From assembly GCA_900767195.1 (NCBI GenBank), contig CAAFYG010000057.1, positions 1-6,376 on the forward strand: DNA of 6,376 nucleotides. The letters run 5' to 3'. The notes beneath the pieces are model-generated. The model worked only from the letters and a program-made list of their open reading frames with translations. It had not been told where the DNA came from and ran no database searches. This stretch comes from Clostridia bacterium. GTDB taxonomy: Bacteria; Bacillota; Clostridia; Christensenellales; Borkfalkiaceae. The translations under genes and the position numbers were made by a program. Shown in pieces: positions 1 through 6,102 of this stretch (the first letter of the stretch is position 1; every line of letters starts with the position of its first letter).

Positions 1-612
1 CAACGCCGGGCGAAAAAAACGATGTTCCGATATGTATTTCGCAAGGGTTTTCACATACCGACATACAGGCGCAATCACCGCACGTTCCGCCGCAAGCCAC
101 GCTCTGAGCGGCAGCGTGTTTTTTCGCTCCGCGCCTTCTTCCGCCCAACATTTCGCTTCGCCTTTCATTTTCAGGCTGAGTTTTTTTAAAAGCAGTATGA
201 TCAGAACGATCATCGCTACGAAATACAAATAAGGCGTGAGCCGCGCCGCCCATTCGATAAACCATAAATTAAACGCCGAAAAATTCGCCTTATCGAAAAT
301 TGCCGCAAATAACGCGCTCGTTTTTTCTTTGAATACTTCCCATTCGATCGGCAACAACGACGGCATTTCCGACGGAATTTCCGTCACCGTCGGTTGTACC
401 GCGCCGTAGATCCCGAGCATGTCGGTGAAATAGTATAACGCCGATTTCCCAAGATCTTTCAGCGATTGCAGCATGCGCCGCGTTACCGCCCCGAACCGAA
501 AAAACGTAAACGCGAGCGAAGCAAAAAGCAAAATAATACCGGCAAACGGAAAGCTTTTCTCTTTCGCCGTCCGCTTTATCCTTTGTTTTGTTTTTGCCGC
601 CGCTTCGCTCAT
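1..612 (-). CDS. Polytopic membrane protein, N-terminal 204 residues (runs off left edge)
   Basis: The frame is open from an ATG at 612 to the window edge, giving exactly 204 codons with no stop. The N-terminus is strongly basic (residues 7-19, rich in Lys and Arg). It is followed by a membrane span at about 21-38, a loop of about 90 residues containing the acidic, Pro-rich EIPSEMPS stretch, a second span at about 126-142, and then a basic, probably cytoplasmic region. By the positive-inside rule the 90-residue loop should face outward. Two N-terminal spans followed by a cytoplasmic body is the topology of VirD4/TraG-type coupling proteins, and the loop layout reminds me of proteins from gut Bacillota annotated as conjugative DNA transfer proteins. 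No Walker motif is inside the window, so this is only a guess. The ATG is the first in frame after a TAG stop. The gene lies 41 nt after the 31-aa microprotein and is probably in the same operon. Confidence 0.85.
   Translation of the reverse strand, partial: MSEAAAKTKQRIKRTAKEKSFPFAGIILLFASLAFTFFRFGAVTRRMLQSLKDLGKSALYYFTDMLGIYGAVQPTVTEIPSEMPSLLPIEWEVFKEKTSALFAAIFDKANFSAFNLWFIEWAARLTPYLYFVAMIVLIILLLKKLSLKMKGEAKCWAEEGAERKNTLPLRAWLAAERAVIAPVCRYVKTLAKYISEHRFFRPAL
359..382. repeat. 12-bp tandem duplication inside the left partial gene
   Basis: Two adjacent copies of GACGG(c/a)ATTTCC lie at 359-370 and 371-382 and differ at one base. On the coding strand they encode the tetrapeptides EIPS and EMPS in the outward loop. 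The second copy also contributes to a hyphenated palindrome at 371-385, with GACGGAA and TTCCGTC around a central T. This is in-frame slippage or duplication in a loop that tolerates length change. I see no regulatory meaning. Confidence 0.7.
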
Positions 613-624
613 TCTTTTGCCCCG

Positions 625-631
625 CTTCCTT
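625..631 (-). promoter_or_regulatory. Shine-Dalgarno site of the left partial gene, long spacer
   Basis: AAGGAAG on the minus strand sits 12 nt before the ATG at 612. That is longer than usual, and a GGGG run lies between it and the ATG. No other in-frame ATG lies closer, so the start at 612 is kept, but initiation may be modest or coupled to the upstream microprotein. Confidence 0.5.
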
Positions 632-653
632 GTTTTTATTTTTTGCCGTATCG

Positions 654-749
654 TCAGAAGATCTGACTACACGTCCGCATTGCGTAAATCACGAAATAGA
701 CAATCGCTACGAATGCCGCCGCTTTTATGATTTTGAAAAACGTCATCAT
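654..749 (-). CDS. 31-aa single-span membrane microprotein
   Basis: This short frame begins at an ATG whose ATGA overlaps the TGA stop of the 1186-aa gene (bases 746-749) and ends at TGA 654-656. It encodes 31 residues: MMTFFKIIK, a hydrophobic segment of about 15-18 residues (roughly 10-24, rich in Ala, Val, Ile, Tyr and Phe), and a short tail with one Cys, ending SQIF. The Lys residues on the N-terminal side suggest a single membrane helix. There are two consecutive ATG codons and only a distant G-run as ribosome site, so translation would depend on termination-reinitiation from the large upstream gene. It almost fills the gap before the next gene, which favours a real gene. I do not recognise a family. 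Chance is possible given the length, but a membrane-helix composition with an ATGA overlap is a good combination. Confidence 0.55.
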   Translation of the reverse strand: MMTFFKIIKAAAFVAIVYFVIYAMRTCSQIF

Positions 750-3700
750 CTTCGTCGTTTCCCCCCGCTGCCGCTGAACGCAAATCGGATCAAGCGGATA
801 ATCAGAACGAAAATCAATACGATCAGAACGATACCGAACCCCACGGCAATGATCTTCGCATAGGTACTATTGAAAATTGTATCTTTCAGACTTAAGAAAA
901 ATTCTTTCACACCGTCAATCACGCCGAGTGCGGCATTCGCTGCCGCGCCGTTTGTATTTCCCGGATCTGTCGAGCCGTTATCTGCCATGATCGGCGTATC
1001 GCTCGTTCCGTCCAGAAAGAAGAACCTCGAAGTATACACCGCATTGTCGCTGTCACTCAGCGGCGATTCGCAAAATGCTAACGCGATTCGCCTCAATGCT
1101 ATACCCACAACCGCACACTTAAAAAGTTTTCCGCTAATCAAGCCCGCCGTCGAAAAACTAAGGATCGTTGCAAGCGCGCCTTCGTCCGAACGGAAAAATT
1201 TATAAATCCGCGATCCGCGCACTTCTTCTTCAGAGTGGAACGTTTTGCAACCCGTTGAATCAAAGCTCGAAAATACGTCGTTTAAGTCCGATACTTTATT
1301 ATCGAAGATCGCCACCGAGAAAAAACCGTATAAGTTTTCGGACTTCACTTCGTTGCTGTATCTGAAATAAACGTTTCCCGCATAATTCAAATATAAAATC
1401 GTCCAGTCTTTTCCGTAATCTTCGCACCATTCTTTATAGCACGAAAGCGGCACGCAAACTTCGTTCTGTTGTTTGCCGGAAGAATCGCGTTGTACCATAC
1501 TCAACGGCGTGTAAGTCGTATTCACCGCGTATGTGCCGATCCCGTCGTAGCTCACCGTAATTTCGTCTACTGTAGATCTGTCACGTATGATAGACATCGA
1601 TTTCAACCCTAAGATCGCCGCGAGATCCGATGATTTCAAAGCATAAATATCGGGATAATCTTTCACTCTGATCTCGCCCGAATATTTTGTTTTTTCCGCG
1701 AACGGCGTCTGCTTGTACTGATTCATGTAGTTGATTTCGATCAGCCATTTATCTGTAAAATTCAGACAAACGGGCAGCACTTTCCCTTGCGTCGGCATTC
1801 TCAATAATTCCAATTTCATTTCGTCGCGCTTATATCCCGGCGTTATTCTTGCAACCGTTGTTTCAAGCGTTGTCGATATGCTTTCCAGCCTGAAACCGTC
1901 ATATTGATCGTGCTGTTCCGGAATATAGAAATATTCCCCGGTGTATAATAGCGTCGTATCACTCAAAGGCAAAAATTTATAAAAATTTTTATCCTGATTA
2001 TCCGTTACCTTGAAAACAGGGCGATATTCATAAACCACGGTTATTTCACATGTCTGATTTTCCGTGTTATAGGCTTTTCGATAATCTTTCGCCGCACAAT
2101 AATTCGTATTCGCCAACGTTGAAGGAAGCAAATCCCCGTTGATCACGCTCCCGTATTCCGTCATAAAATTCCCGTAACTCATCGCCAATAAATCGGAATA
2201 CATCAGCTTCACCGGCGCGGAGGTTTTCGTTTTTTCCGTCAATTCCCCCGCCGCGTCCTCGATGATTTTATATTTGTACGTCATCGAATACAAAACATCT
2301 TCAACGATTTCCGATACGGCTTTAATCGAAATCGCACCGAGCGAGTTTTCGTCCTCTTCCGAACACATAAGCGTCAACGTCCGCGCGCTTCCGTTATTCG
2401 CAATCAATACTTTACCGCCGCTGTTATCTACGATCGAAAAATTTTTTTCTTTCAGCTCAAACAACCACCCGCAATTATTTTTCCCCCACATTTCAAGATC
2501 GTCATAATTGAAAACAACCGTGATTTTTCCGTTTGCCTGCGTGGCGTTTGCCGTATAAAAATCTTTCGTCATGTGGCTTTCCGCGTCGTTGCTTTGCATT
2601 GTGATCATCAGATCTTTATAATGAAAATCCGAATATTCGATCGTAAGCGTACCTTTTTGATTCGTCGAATCATATTCATACTTGTAGCCCGTTGCTTGCC
2701 TTATGATCCGATCGCCTGTCTGCCGTTCCAGATCGTTTTTATCGAAATATGAATTTTTCCGCACCACGTTGAAATCGGAAAGTTGCTTAAATTCACCCAA
2801 CATAAACAAAGCGTTTGTTACGGCATTCATATTTTGAGCGTACAGCGATTTTATATTGAATACTTTCGTGGCGTCCGTTATGTACGCACCGCCGCCGCTT
2901 AAAGCTTTGTATTTTACCGTTACGGGTATTTCCGCCGTTTCAGTATACAAGCCTGCAAGCAGCTGATAGCTTTTCAATTCTTCGTCCGTCATCTCGGCTG
3001 TGTTCGCCGCAGCTAAAATTTCAGCAGCCCAAGTTTTCCGATCTTTACTTAAATAATTCGAAGAAAATGATTTCGCGTTTTCCGTAGTTTCCGTCAGTAT
3101 CGACACTTCTTTGTGCAATGTATTCGGTTTGCTTCCCCATTTTACGTTGTATTCCTGCAACACATACCGGCTTTCATCAACCTGCACCAACGCTACGTAA
3201 TAATTTTTAGAATCAGATCCGAGAAGCGACGGATCGATTTTTAATTCCACTACCCTATTCCCGGGTATATCAATATCGTTTACAGAAAAACGTTGAAGCA
3301 ACGTACCGTGCGATGAAACTTGCGCCACCGGCGAAGAATTTTTCAGATTTGTCCACGCTCCGCCGTTTACGCCCGTTTTCTGATACAAACTCAAATCGTT
3401 CGAACTCATCAGCCATAATTCGTTGTGCGTAGTAATTTTTCTCGTAAAATACCGACGATAAAACGGCAATTCCGTTTGCATTCTGTCCACCGAATAATAT
3501 CCGATAGAACTTGTCGAAATTCCGCGATCCGAAAAAAACTTACTGATTTTCGATTTCGTCGAAGCGTCGATTTCTGTTTTTTCTTCCGCTACCGTCTTTT
3601 TCTTTTTTAATTCGTCTACTACATCGCTTGAAAGAGATATGCTCGCTTTCACCGTTCCGTCCGGCTGCAAAGTCGTCGATCCTGCAATGATCCGGAAAGA

Positions 3701-4306
3701 TTTATCGCCCGGCTTTGAATCGATCACGGAATCCATGTATGTTTTATACGTAGCTTCCGCCTGTTCGTAATCGGCAGCACCCGCAGCTTTCATTTTTTCG
3801 AGTACCGATACAACCGAGCGAACCGCACTCACGATTCTGTCTACGGTATTATTCGTCTTTTGTATATCCGCTACCACCTGATATTCTATCTGCGGATTCA
3901 CCGACAACTTAATATCGAAATACGTTTGCCCGTTCTTTTGTGTGAATGCGTCAAGATTTATGCCCGCCGTTCCGTCGTTCGATGTATACAAATAATTAAA
4001 CTCCGTAAACAACAAACTACAACTTTTAAAAGGCGATACCTGAATTGTGATCGCTCTGATCTGAGACATATCGCTCACATTCAGGCGAAAGCGAATCATT
4101 CCTGCGGTTGATATGTCTTTTCCAATACTCGCCCCCGGAGTGAAAGAAGCAACGCTGCTGTCCGCCGAAGCCGTCATTTTCTCTTCTTTCTTGCCGAACC
4201 CGAAAATAATTCCCGCTATCAGGCAGCAAAAAAGCACCGCCGCGAACGCCGGAATTAAAATTCTTTGTATTAAATTTTTTCTTTTTATTTGCGCAAGCTT
4301 TTTCAT
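746..4306 (-). CDS. 1186-aa surface protein anchored in the membrane at both ends
   Basis: The protein starts with a basic N-terminus (KKLAQIKRK) and a hydrophobic segment at about 16-37, probably an uncleaved signal anchor since KKEEK follows. A middle region of about 1100 residues should be outside the cell. It contains a helical, Ala/Glu/Lys-rich stretch at about 150-195, a Lys/Glu-rich stretch at 232-250, and then long beta-rich sequence with alternating hydrophobic and Ser/Thr/Asn residues. About 15 cysteines are scattered, including the EVCVPLSC and EWCEDYG group. A second hydrophobic or amphipathic stretch lies at about 1043-1079, then a Gly/Asn/Ser/Thr linker, a clear membrane span at about 1152-1172, and a KRRR C-terminus expected inside. 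I see no catalytic motif, LPXTG sorting signal or regular repeat. AAGGAG with an 8-nt spacer supports the start. It lies 21 nt after the 159-aa gene and overlaps the microprotein by 4 nt. Function is unknown; adhesin, spike or secretion-apparatus scaffold are possible. Confidence 0.93.
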   Translation of the reverse strand: MKKLAQIKRKNLIQRILIPAFAAVLFCCLIAGIIFGFGKKEEKMTASADSSVASFTPGASIGKDISTAGMIRFRLNVSDMSQIRAITIQVSPFKSCSLLFTEFNYLYTSNDGTAGINLDAFTQKNGQTYFDIKLSVNPQIEYQVVADIQKTNNTVDRIVSAVRSVVSVLEKMKAAGAADYEQAEATYKTYMDSVIDSKPGDKSFRIIAGSTTLQPDGTVKASISLSSDVVDELKKKKTVAEEKTEIDASTKSKISKFFSDRGISTSSIGYYSVDRMQTELPFYRRYFTRKITTHNELWLMSSNDLSLYQKTGVNGGAWTNLKNSSPVAQVSSHGTLLQRFSVNDIDIPGNRVVELKIDPSLLGSDSKNYYVALVQVDESRYVLQEYNVKWGSKPNTLHKEVSILTETTENAKSFSSNYLSKDRKTWAAEILAAANTAEMTDEELKSYQLLAGLYTETAEIPVTVKYKALSGGGAYITDATKVFNIKSLYAQNMNAVTNALFMLGEFKQLSDFNVVRKNSYFDKNDLERQTGDRIIRQATGYKYEYDSTNQKGTLTIEYSDFHYKDLMITMQSNDAESHMTKDFYTANATQANGKITVVFNYDDLEMWGKNNCGWLFELKEKNFSIVDNSGGKVLIANNGSARTLTLMCSEEDENSLGAISIKAVSEIVEDVLYSMTYKYKIIEDAAGELTEKTKTSAPVKLMYSDLLAMSYGNFMTEYGSVINGDLLPSTLANTNYCAAKDYRKAYNTENQTCEITVVYEYRPVFKVTDNQDKNFYKFLPLSDTTLLYTGEYFYIPEQHDQYDGFRLESISTTLETTVARITPGYKRDEMKLELLRMPTQGKVLPVCLNFTDKWLIEINYMNQYKQTPFAEKTKYSGEIRVKDYPDIYALKSSDLAAILGLKSMSIIRDRSTVDEITVSYDGIGTYAVNTTYTPLSMVQRDSSGKQQNEVCVPLSCYKEWCEDYGKDWTILYLNYAGNVYFRYSNEVKSENLYGFFSVAIFDNKVSDLNDVFSSFDSTGCKTFHSEEEVRGSRIYKFFRSDEGALATILSFSTAGLISGKLFKCAVVGIALRRIALAFCESPLSDSDNAVYTSRFFFLDGTSDTPIMADNGSTDPGNTNGAAANAALGVIDGVKEFFLSLKDTIFNSTYAKIIAVGFGIVLIVLIFVLIIRLIRFAFSGSGGKRRR

Positions 4307-4314
4307 CTTCTTTG

Positions 4315-4320
4315 CTCCTT
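4315..4320 (-). promoter_or_regulatory. Shine-Dalgarno site of the 1186-aa gene
   Basis: AAGGAG lies 8 nt before the ATG at 4306, in the 21-nt gap after the 159-aa gene. The large protein therefore has its own good ribosome site and does not need coupling. Confidence 0.8.
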
Positions 4321-4327
4321 ATGTTTA

Positions 4328-4807
4328 TCAATAAGGACCGATCCACGGGCTTTTCGTAGTATACGTTTTTTCGTACAATTTGTACGAAGTCGCGTCCGTC
4401 GTAGTCACTAAAATTTCCGCTTTCACTCTCACACTGTCCTGCCCCGCCGTCAGTTTCTCGCTTTCTTCCGGAATCACGTCGTATCGGTACGCACCGCGTA
4501 TATCCGCTTCTTCCGACTTCCTAAACGCCAGCTTCGCGATCCCGTAATCCCCCGCATGTATTTCAAGCAGCAGCACTTCTTCCGTCGAACATAAATACCC
4601 CGATTTTATTCGCACGTCAAACGCCTCTTCGTCAAACTCGAATTCGCCTTCCAGAATTTTTCCGATCAATTCCGGACTTGTCGAACCGGGCTTTTCATCG
4701 TTCTTTCTCGCTGCCCGCACGATGATCGGCGTCAGGATCAGTCCCAGAATAAAAGTCACAAGCGTCACGATTATGCTCGCTTTACTCCATTTATTTTTCT
4801 CGCTCAT
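4328..4807 (-). CDS. 159-aa membrane-anchored extracellular protein, paralogue-like to its upstream neighbour
   Basis: A single span at about 10-30 ends in LTPIIVRAARKNDE and is followed by an acidic, beta-rich domain of about 125 residues that should be extracytoplasmic. The C-terminus ends in a Tyr/Thr-rich strand and KSPWIGPY. The end of the span matches the upstream 185-aa protein (PIIVRA against PIIVKA, each followed by a charged stretch). Both proteins also close with a YK-containing strand and an SPW or DPW motif, so they look like diverged tandem paralogues. The start is supported by a GGAG that overlaps the upstream stop codon, with a 10-nt spacer and a 7-nt intergenic gap, which suggests coupled translation. 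I recognise no family or catalytic residues. A role as an accessory surface or apparatus subunit is inferred from context only. Confidence 0.88.
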   Translation of the reverse strand: MSEKNKWSKASIIVTLVTFILGLILTPIIVRAARKNDEKPGSTSPELIGKILEGEFEFDEEAFDVRIKSGYLCSTEEVLLLEIHAGDYGIAKLAFRKSEEADIRGAYRYDVIPEESEKLTAGQDSVRVKAEILVTTTDATSYKLYEKTYTTKSPWIGPY

Positions 4808-4814
4808 AGATTCT

Positions 4815-5372
4815 TCACTCCGCTAACGTATTTTCGCGCGTTGCCTGCCACGGATCTTCCGTTTTCCAAATCGTATCAAAAAGCCCCGCAACCTCGGCTT
4901 CCACGCTCTTGATTTTATAGATTCGCGCGCCCACGCACGCGTATATGTCGATTTTTAACTTCGCCGTGCCGGCAAAACAAGTTGCAGGCACAAGATTTGT
5001 CGTTTTCAACCGGTACAGCTCGAATTTGTCCGTTTCCGTGTACACCGTCTGCGTTTCGAATTCAAGCGGCACGCTGCCCATGCCTTCCACGTTCGCCACA
5101 AACTTTTCCGCACCGCACCCGGCTGCAAACTTGATCCGTCCTTCCTTCAAGATCATCATGCCGTCGCTTCCGTCTATATTCAGCTGCACGTTTTCCACGC
5201 CGAGCTGCTCAGGACTTTTCGCCGCGTCTAAAAGCACCACCGCTTGCCGCACCGGCTCTTTTTTCGATTCGTCCTCTTGTTTCCCTTTCACTGCTTTCAC
5301 GATTATCGGCGCGGCGAGCACGATTCCAAGCACCGCAGCAGTTACCGTCAGTATTTTTCCCGTTCGTTTCAT
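4815..5372 (-). CDS. 185-aa membrane-anchored extracellular protein
   Basis: The N-terminus MKRTGK is followed by a span at about 7-25 ending APIIVKAVKGKQEDESKKE, which predicts a cytoplasmic N-terminus and an outward C-terminal domain of about 150 residues. The domain is beta-rich with three Cys (in AAGCG, ATCF and YACVG) and closes with a YK strand and TEDPWQ, echoing the YK strand and SPW of the next gene. An AAGGAG lies far from the start (13-nt spacer) and an AAAAGGAA touches the ATG, so initiation looks atypical. The next gene starts 7 nt after its stop. A 10-bp hairpin separates it from the preceding 158-aa gene. No enzymatic motif is visible. An alternative reading is a lipoprotein-like or signal-peptide protein, but there is no lipobox Cys near the span. 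Confidence 0.88.
   Translation of the reverse strand: MKRTGKILTVTAAVLGIVLAAPIIVKAVKGKQEDESKKEPVRQAVVLLDAAKSPEQLGVENVQLNIDGSDGMMILKEGRIKFAAGCGAEKFVANVEGMGSVPLEFETQTVYTETDKFELYRLKTTNLVPATCFAGTAKLKIDIYACVGARIYKIKSVEAEVAGLFDTIWKTEDPWQATRENTLAE
4818..4821 (-). promoter_or_regulatory. Ribosome site of the 159-aa gene formed at the upstream stop codon
   Basis: GGAG covers the end of the penultimate and the last sense codon of the 185-aa gene (GCG GAG, then TGA) and sits 10 nt before the ATG at 4807. Ribosomes terminating on the first gene uncover the site of the second, the usual arrangement for balanced expression of partner proteins. Confidence 0.65.
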
Positions 5373-5385
5373 TTCCTTTTCACCG

Positions 5386-5391
5386 CTCCTT
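5386..5391 (-). promoter_or_regulatory. Distant Shine-Dalgarno site before the 185-aa gene
   Basis: AAGGAG lies 13 nt before the ATG at 5372, longer than optimal. A second AGGA directly abuts the ATG. Neither has ideal spacing, in contrast to the perfect site of the 158-aa gene, so lower expression than the first gene is likely. Confidence 0.5.
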
Positions 5392-5404
5392 CCGCGTTTT
5401 TTGC

Positions 5405-5433
5405 TTCGGGAAAGTTTTCTACGCTTTCCCGAA
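5405..5433 (-). other. Intercistronic hairpin after the 158-aa gene
   Basis: A perfect 10-bp inverted repeat (TTCGGGAAAG at 5405-5414 and CTTTCCCGAA at 5424-5433) encloses a 9-nt loop. It begins 15 nt after the TAA of the 158-aa gene and ends about 14 nt before the Shine-Dalgarno site of the 185-aa gene. In the direction of transcription it is followed by GCAAAAAACG, so no U-tract supports intrinsic termination. It fits better as a 3'-end stabiliser or processing element that lets the first gene be expressed more than the rest of the operon. Confidence 0.7.
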
Positions 5434-5448
5434 ACAACTCGCGCCCCC

Positions 5449-5925
5449 TTACTTGTCGTAAGTTACCGTGTACGTTTTCGCATACGTTCTGATGTCGCTC
5501 GACGAAATATCTTTATCGTTCGCGTGTTCGAATACAATACGTACATACTTCGCGTCGGACGGCAAACTCGAATCTTTCGCTGCCTCGTAATCCACTTTCA
5601 AAGCAGTTGTTGTTTTTTTCAAAAATGCTTTGTCCGCGTCGTAGTAGAAGATATTGTATGTAATATCCCCCGCTTTTTCGTCTACGTCGATCACAAGACC
5701 TTTCACCGGCACGAAATCCTTCGTCCGCCATGCCGTCGCGCCCGATTTGTCACGCCCCGTTTCCGTATCGAGCAAGCCCGTTTCGTAGCCGAACGTTGAA
5801 GAAACGTCTTTCGTCTTTTCGCCGCTGATCTGTTTCACCAACGCCGCGCCGCCCAGACCTACGCCCAATACCGCCACAATGCCGATCGCGACTCCCGCGA
5901 CCTTACCGTTTTTTGCTTTTGCCAT
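5449..5925 (-). CDS. 158-aa membrane-anchored protein with jelly-roll-like C-terminal segment
   Basis: MAKAKNGK is followed by a Gly-rich span at about 9-30 with small residues at G11, G15, G21, G23, G25 and G26, a pattern that favours tight helix packing. An outward domain follows. Residues 70-132 match a layout common in Bacillota surface and phage tail proteins: a strand (DFVPVKGLVIDV), the NIFYYDADKAFL strand pair, then LPSDAKYVRIVF. That layout usually marks a galactose-binding-like jelly-roll. I assign it by pattern, not by search. The AGGAGG with a 9-nt spacer is the best ribosome site in the window. The gene is the first after the promoter and leader, and a stable hairpin follows it, so it is probably the most abundant product. 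It has no Cys residues. Function is unknown; a multicopy surface or structural subunit is plausible. Confidence 0.9.
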   Translation of the reverse strand: MAKAKNGKVAGVAIGIVAVLGVGLGGAALVKQISGEKTKDVSSTFGYETGLLDTETGRDKSGATAWRTKDFVPVKGLVIDVDEKAGDITYNIFYYDADKAFLKKTTTALKVDYEAAKDSSLPSDAKYVRIVFEHANDKDISSSDIRTYAKTYTVTYDK

Positions 5926-5934
5926 TGCTAAAAG

Positions 5935-5940
5935 CCTCCT
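5935..5940 (-). promoter_or_regulatory. Perfect AGGAGG ribosome site of the 158-aa gene
   Basis: AGGAGG lies 9 nt before the ATG at 5925 and fixes that start. It is the strongest ribosome site in the window. Confidence 0.88.
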
Positions 5941-5952
5941 GTTATTTTATTT

Positions 5953-5972
5953 CCGCGCTTGTTACGTCGCGG
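5953..5972 (-). other. Small GC hairpin just before the ribosome site
   Basis: CCGCG and CGCGG (5968-5972 and 5953-5957) can form a 5-bp stem with a 10-nt loop, followed by an A/T-rich stretch and AGGAGG. It is the third hairpin of the leader. It leaves the ribosome site single-stranded unless an alternative fold captures it. Confidence 0.45.
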
Positions 5973-5987
5973 TTTTAACGTTTTTTT

Positions 5988-6090
5988 GCAGCCCCGGCTA
6001 CTTTCCCGCGCTCAGGGCGAAAGCGGAAATTTGGGAACACCGCTTCGCCCCTAAGGCTGCCACCCGACCGCGCTTTCACGCTTTACGGGT
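5988..6090 (-). ncRNA. Structured leader RNA with possible pseudoknot, class unknown
   Basis: Read on the minus strand, domain I is ACCCG (6090-6086) paired to CGGGU (6066-6062) around an asymmetric internal loop, with an inner GCGU/GCGC stem capped by GAAA (6081-6070). Domain II is closed by GCAGCC (6060-6055) paired to GGCUGC (5993-5988), extendable by two U-G pairs. It contains an 11-bp stem with one bulged base (6040-6050 with 6015-6026) and a 13-nt loop. UUCCC in that loop (6037-6033) is complementary to GGGAA downstream (6007-6003), which would form a 5-bp pseudoknot. Nested stems, a GNRA loop and a pseudoknot between a promoter and an operon suggest a riboswitch-like or other regulatory RNA. 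The fold is hand-made, and I could not match it to a known class. Confidence 0.55.
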
Positions 6091-6093
6091 ACA

Positions 6094-6102
6094 TATATAG
6101 CA
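6094..6102 (-). promoter_or_regulatory. Extended -10 promoter for the operon
   Basis: On the minus strand TGC precedes TATATA (6099-6094), an extended -10 of the TGn form with 4 of 6 consensus bases in the hexamer. No good -35 is found at 16-18 nt spacing (CGGTTA at 17). The predicted start of transcription is near 6087-6090, which is the base of the first leader hairpin. Confidence 0.5.

Noticed and set aside
199..832. Repeated 12-mer GATCAGAACGAT at 199-210 and 821-832
   Set aside because: Both copies encode the same Ile-Val-Leu-Ile type run inside membrane spans, so codon preference explains them.
746..1365. Plus-strand short frames over the end of the 1186-aa gene
   Set aside because: They are reverse shadows of a long, clearly coding minus-strand gene and have no ribosome sites or recognisable composition.
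5405..5433. Intrinsic terminator between the 158-aa and 185-aa genes
   Set aside because: The stem is good, but in the direction of transcription it is followed by an A-run. The T-run lies on the wrong side for a plus-strand terminator as well.
4945..5799. Plus-strand open frame of 284 codons
   Set aside because: It lies antisense across two well-supported minus-strand genes and the hairpin between them, has a Ser/Phe/Arg-rich composition typical of a shadow frame, and lacks a domain or membrane logic.
5449..5925. Classical filamentous-phage major coat protein
   Set aside because: It is about three times too long and has a sizeable folded outer domain rather than a short helix plus anchor.
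5988..6090. c-di-GMP-I (GEMM) riboswitch
   Set aside because: GUAGCCGGGG and CCUUAGG recall parts of that consensus, but the conserved GGCAAACC and GACGCAAAGCC blocks and their order are missing.
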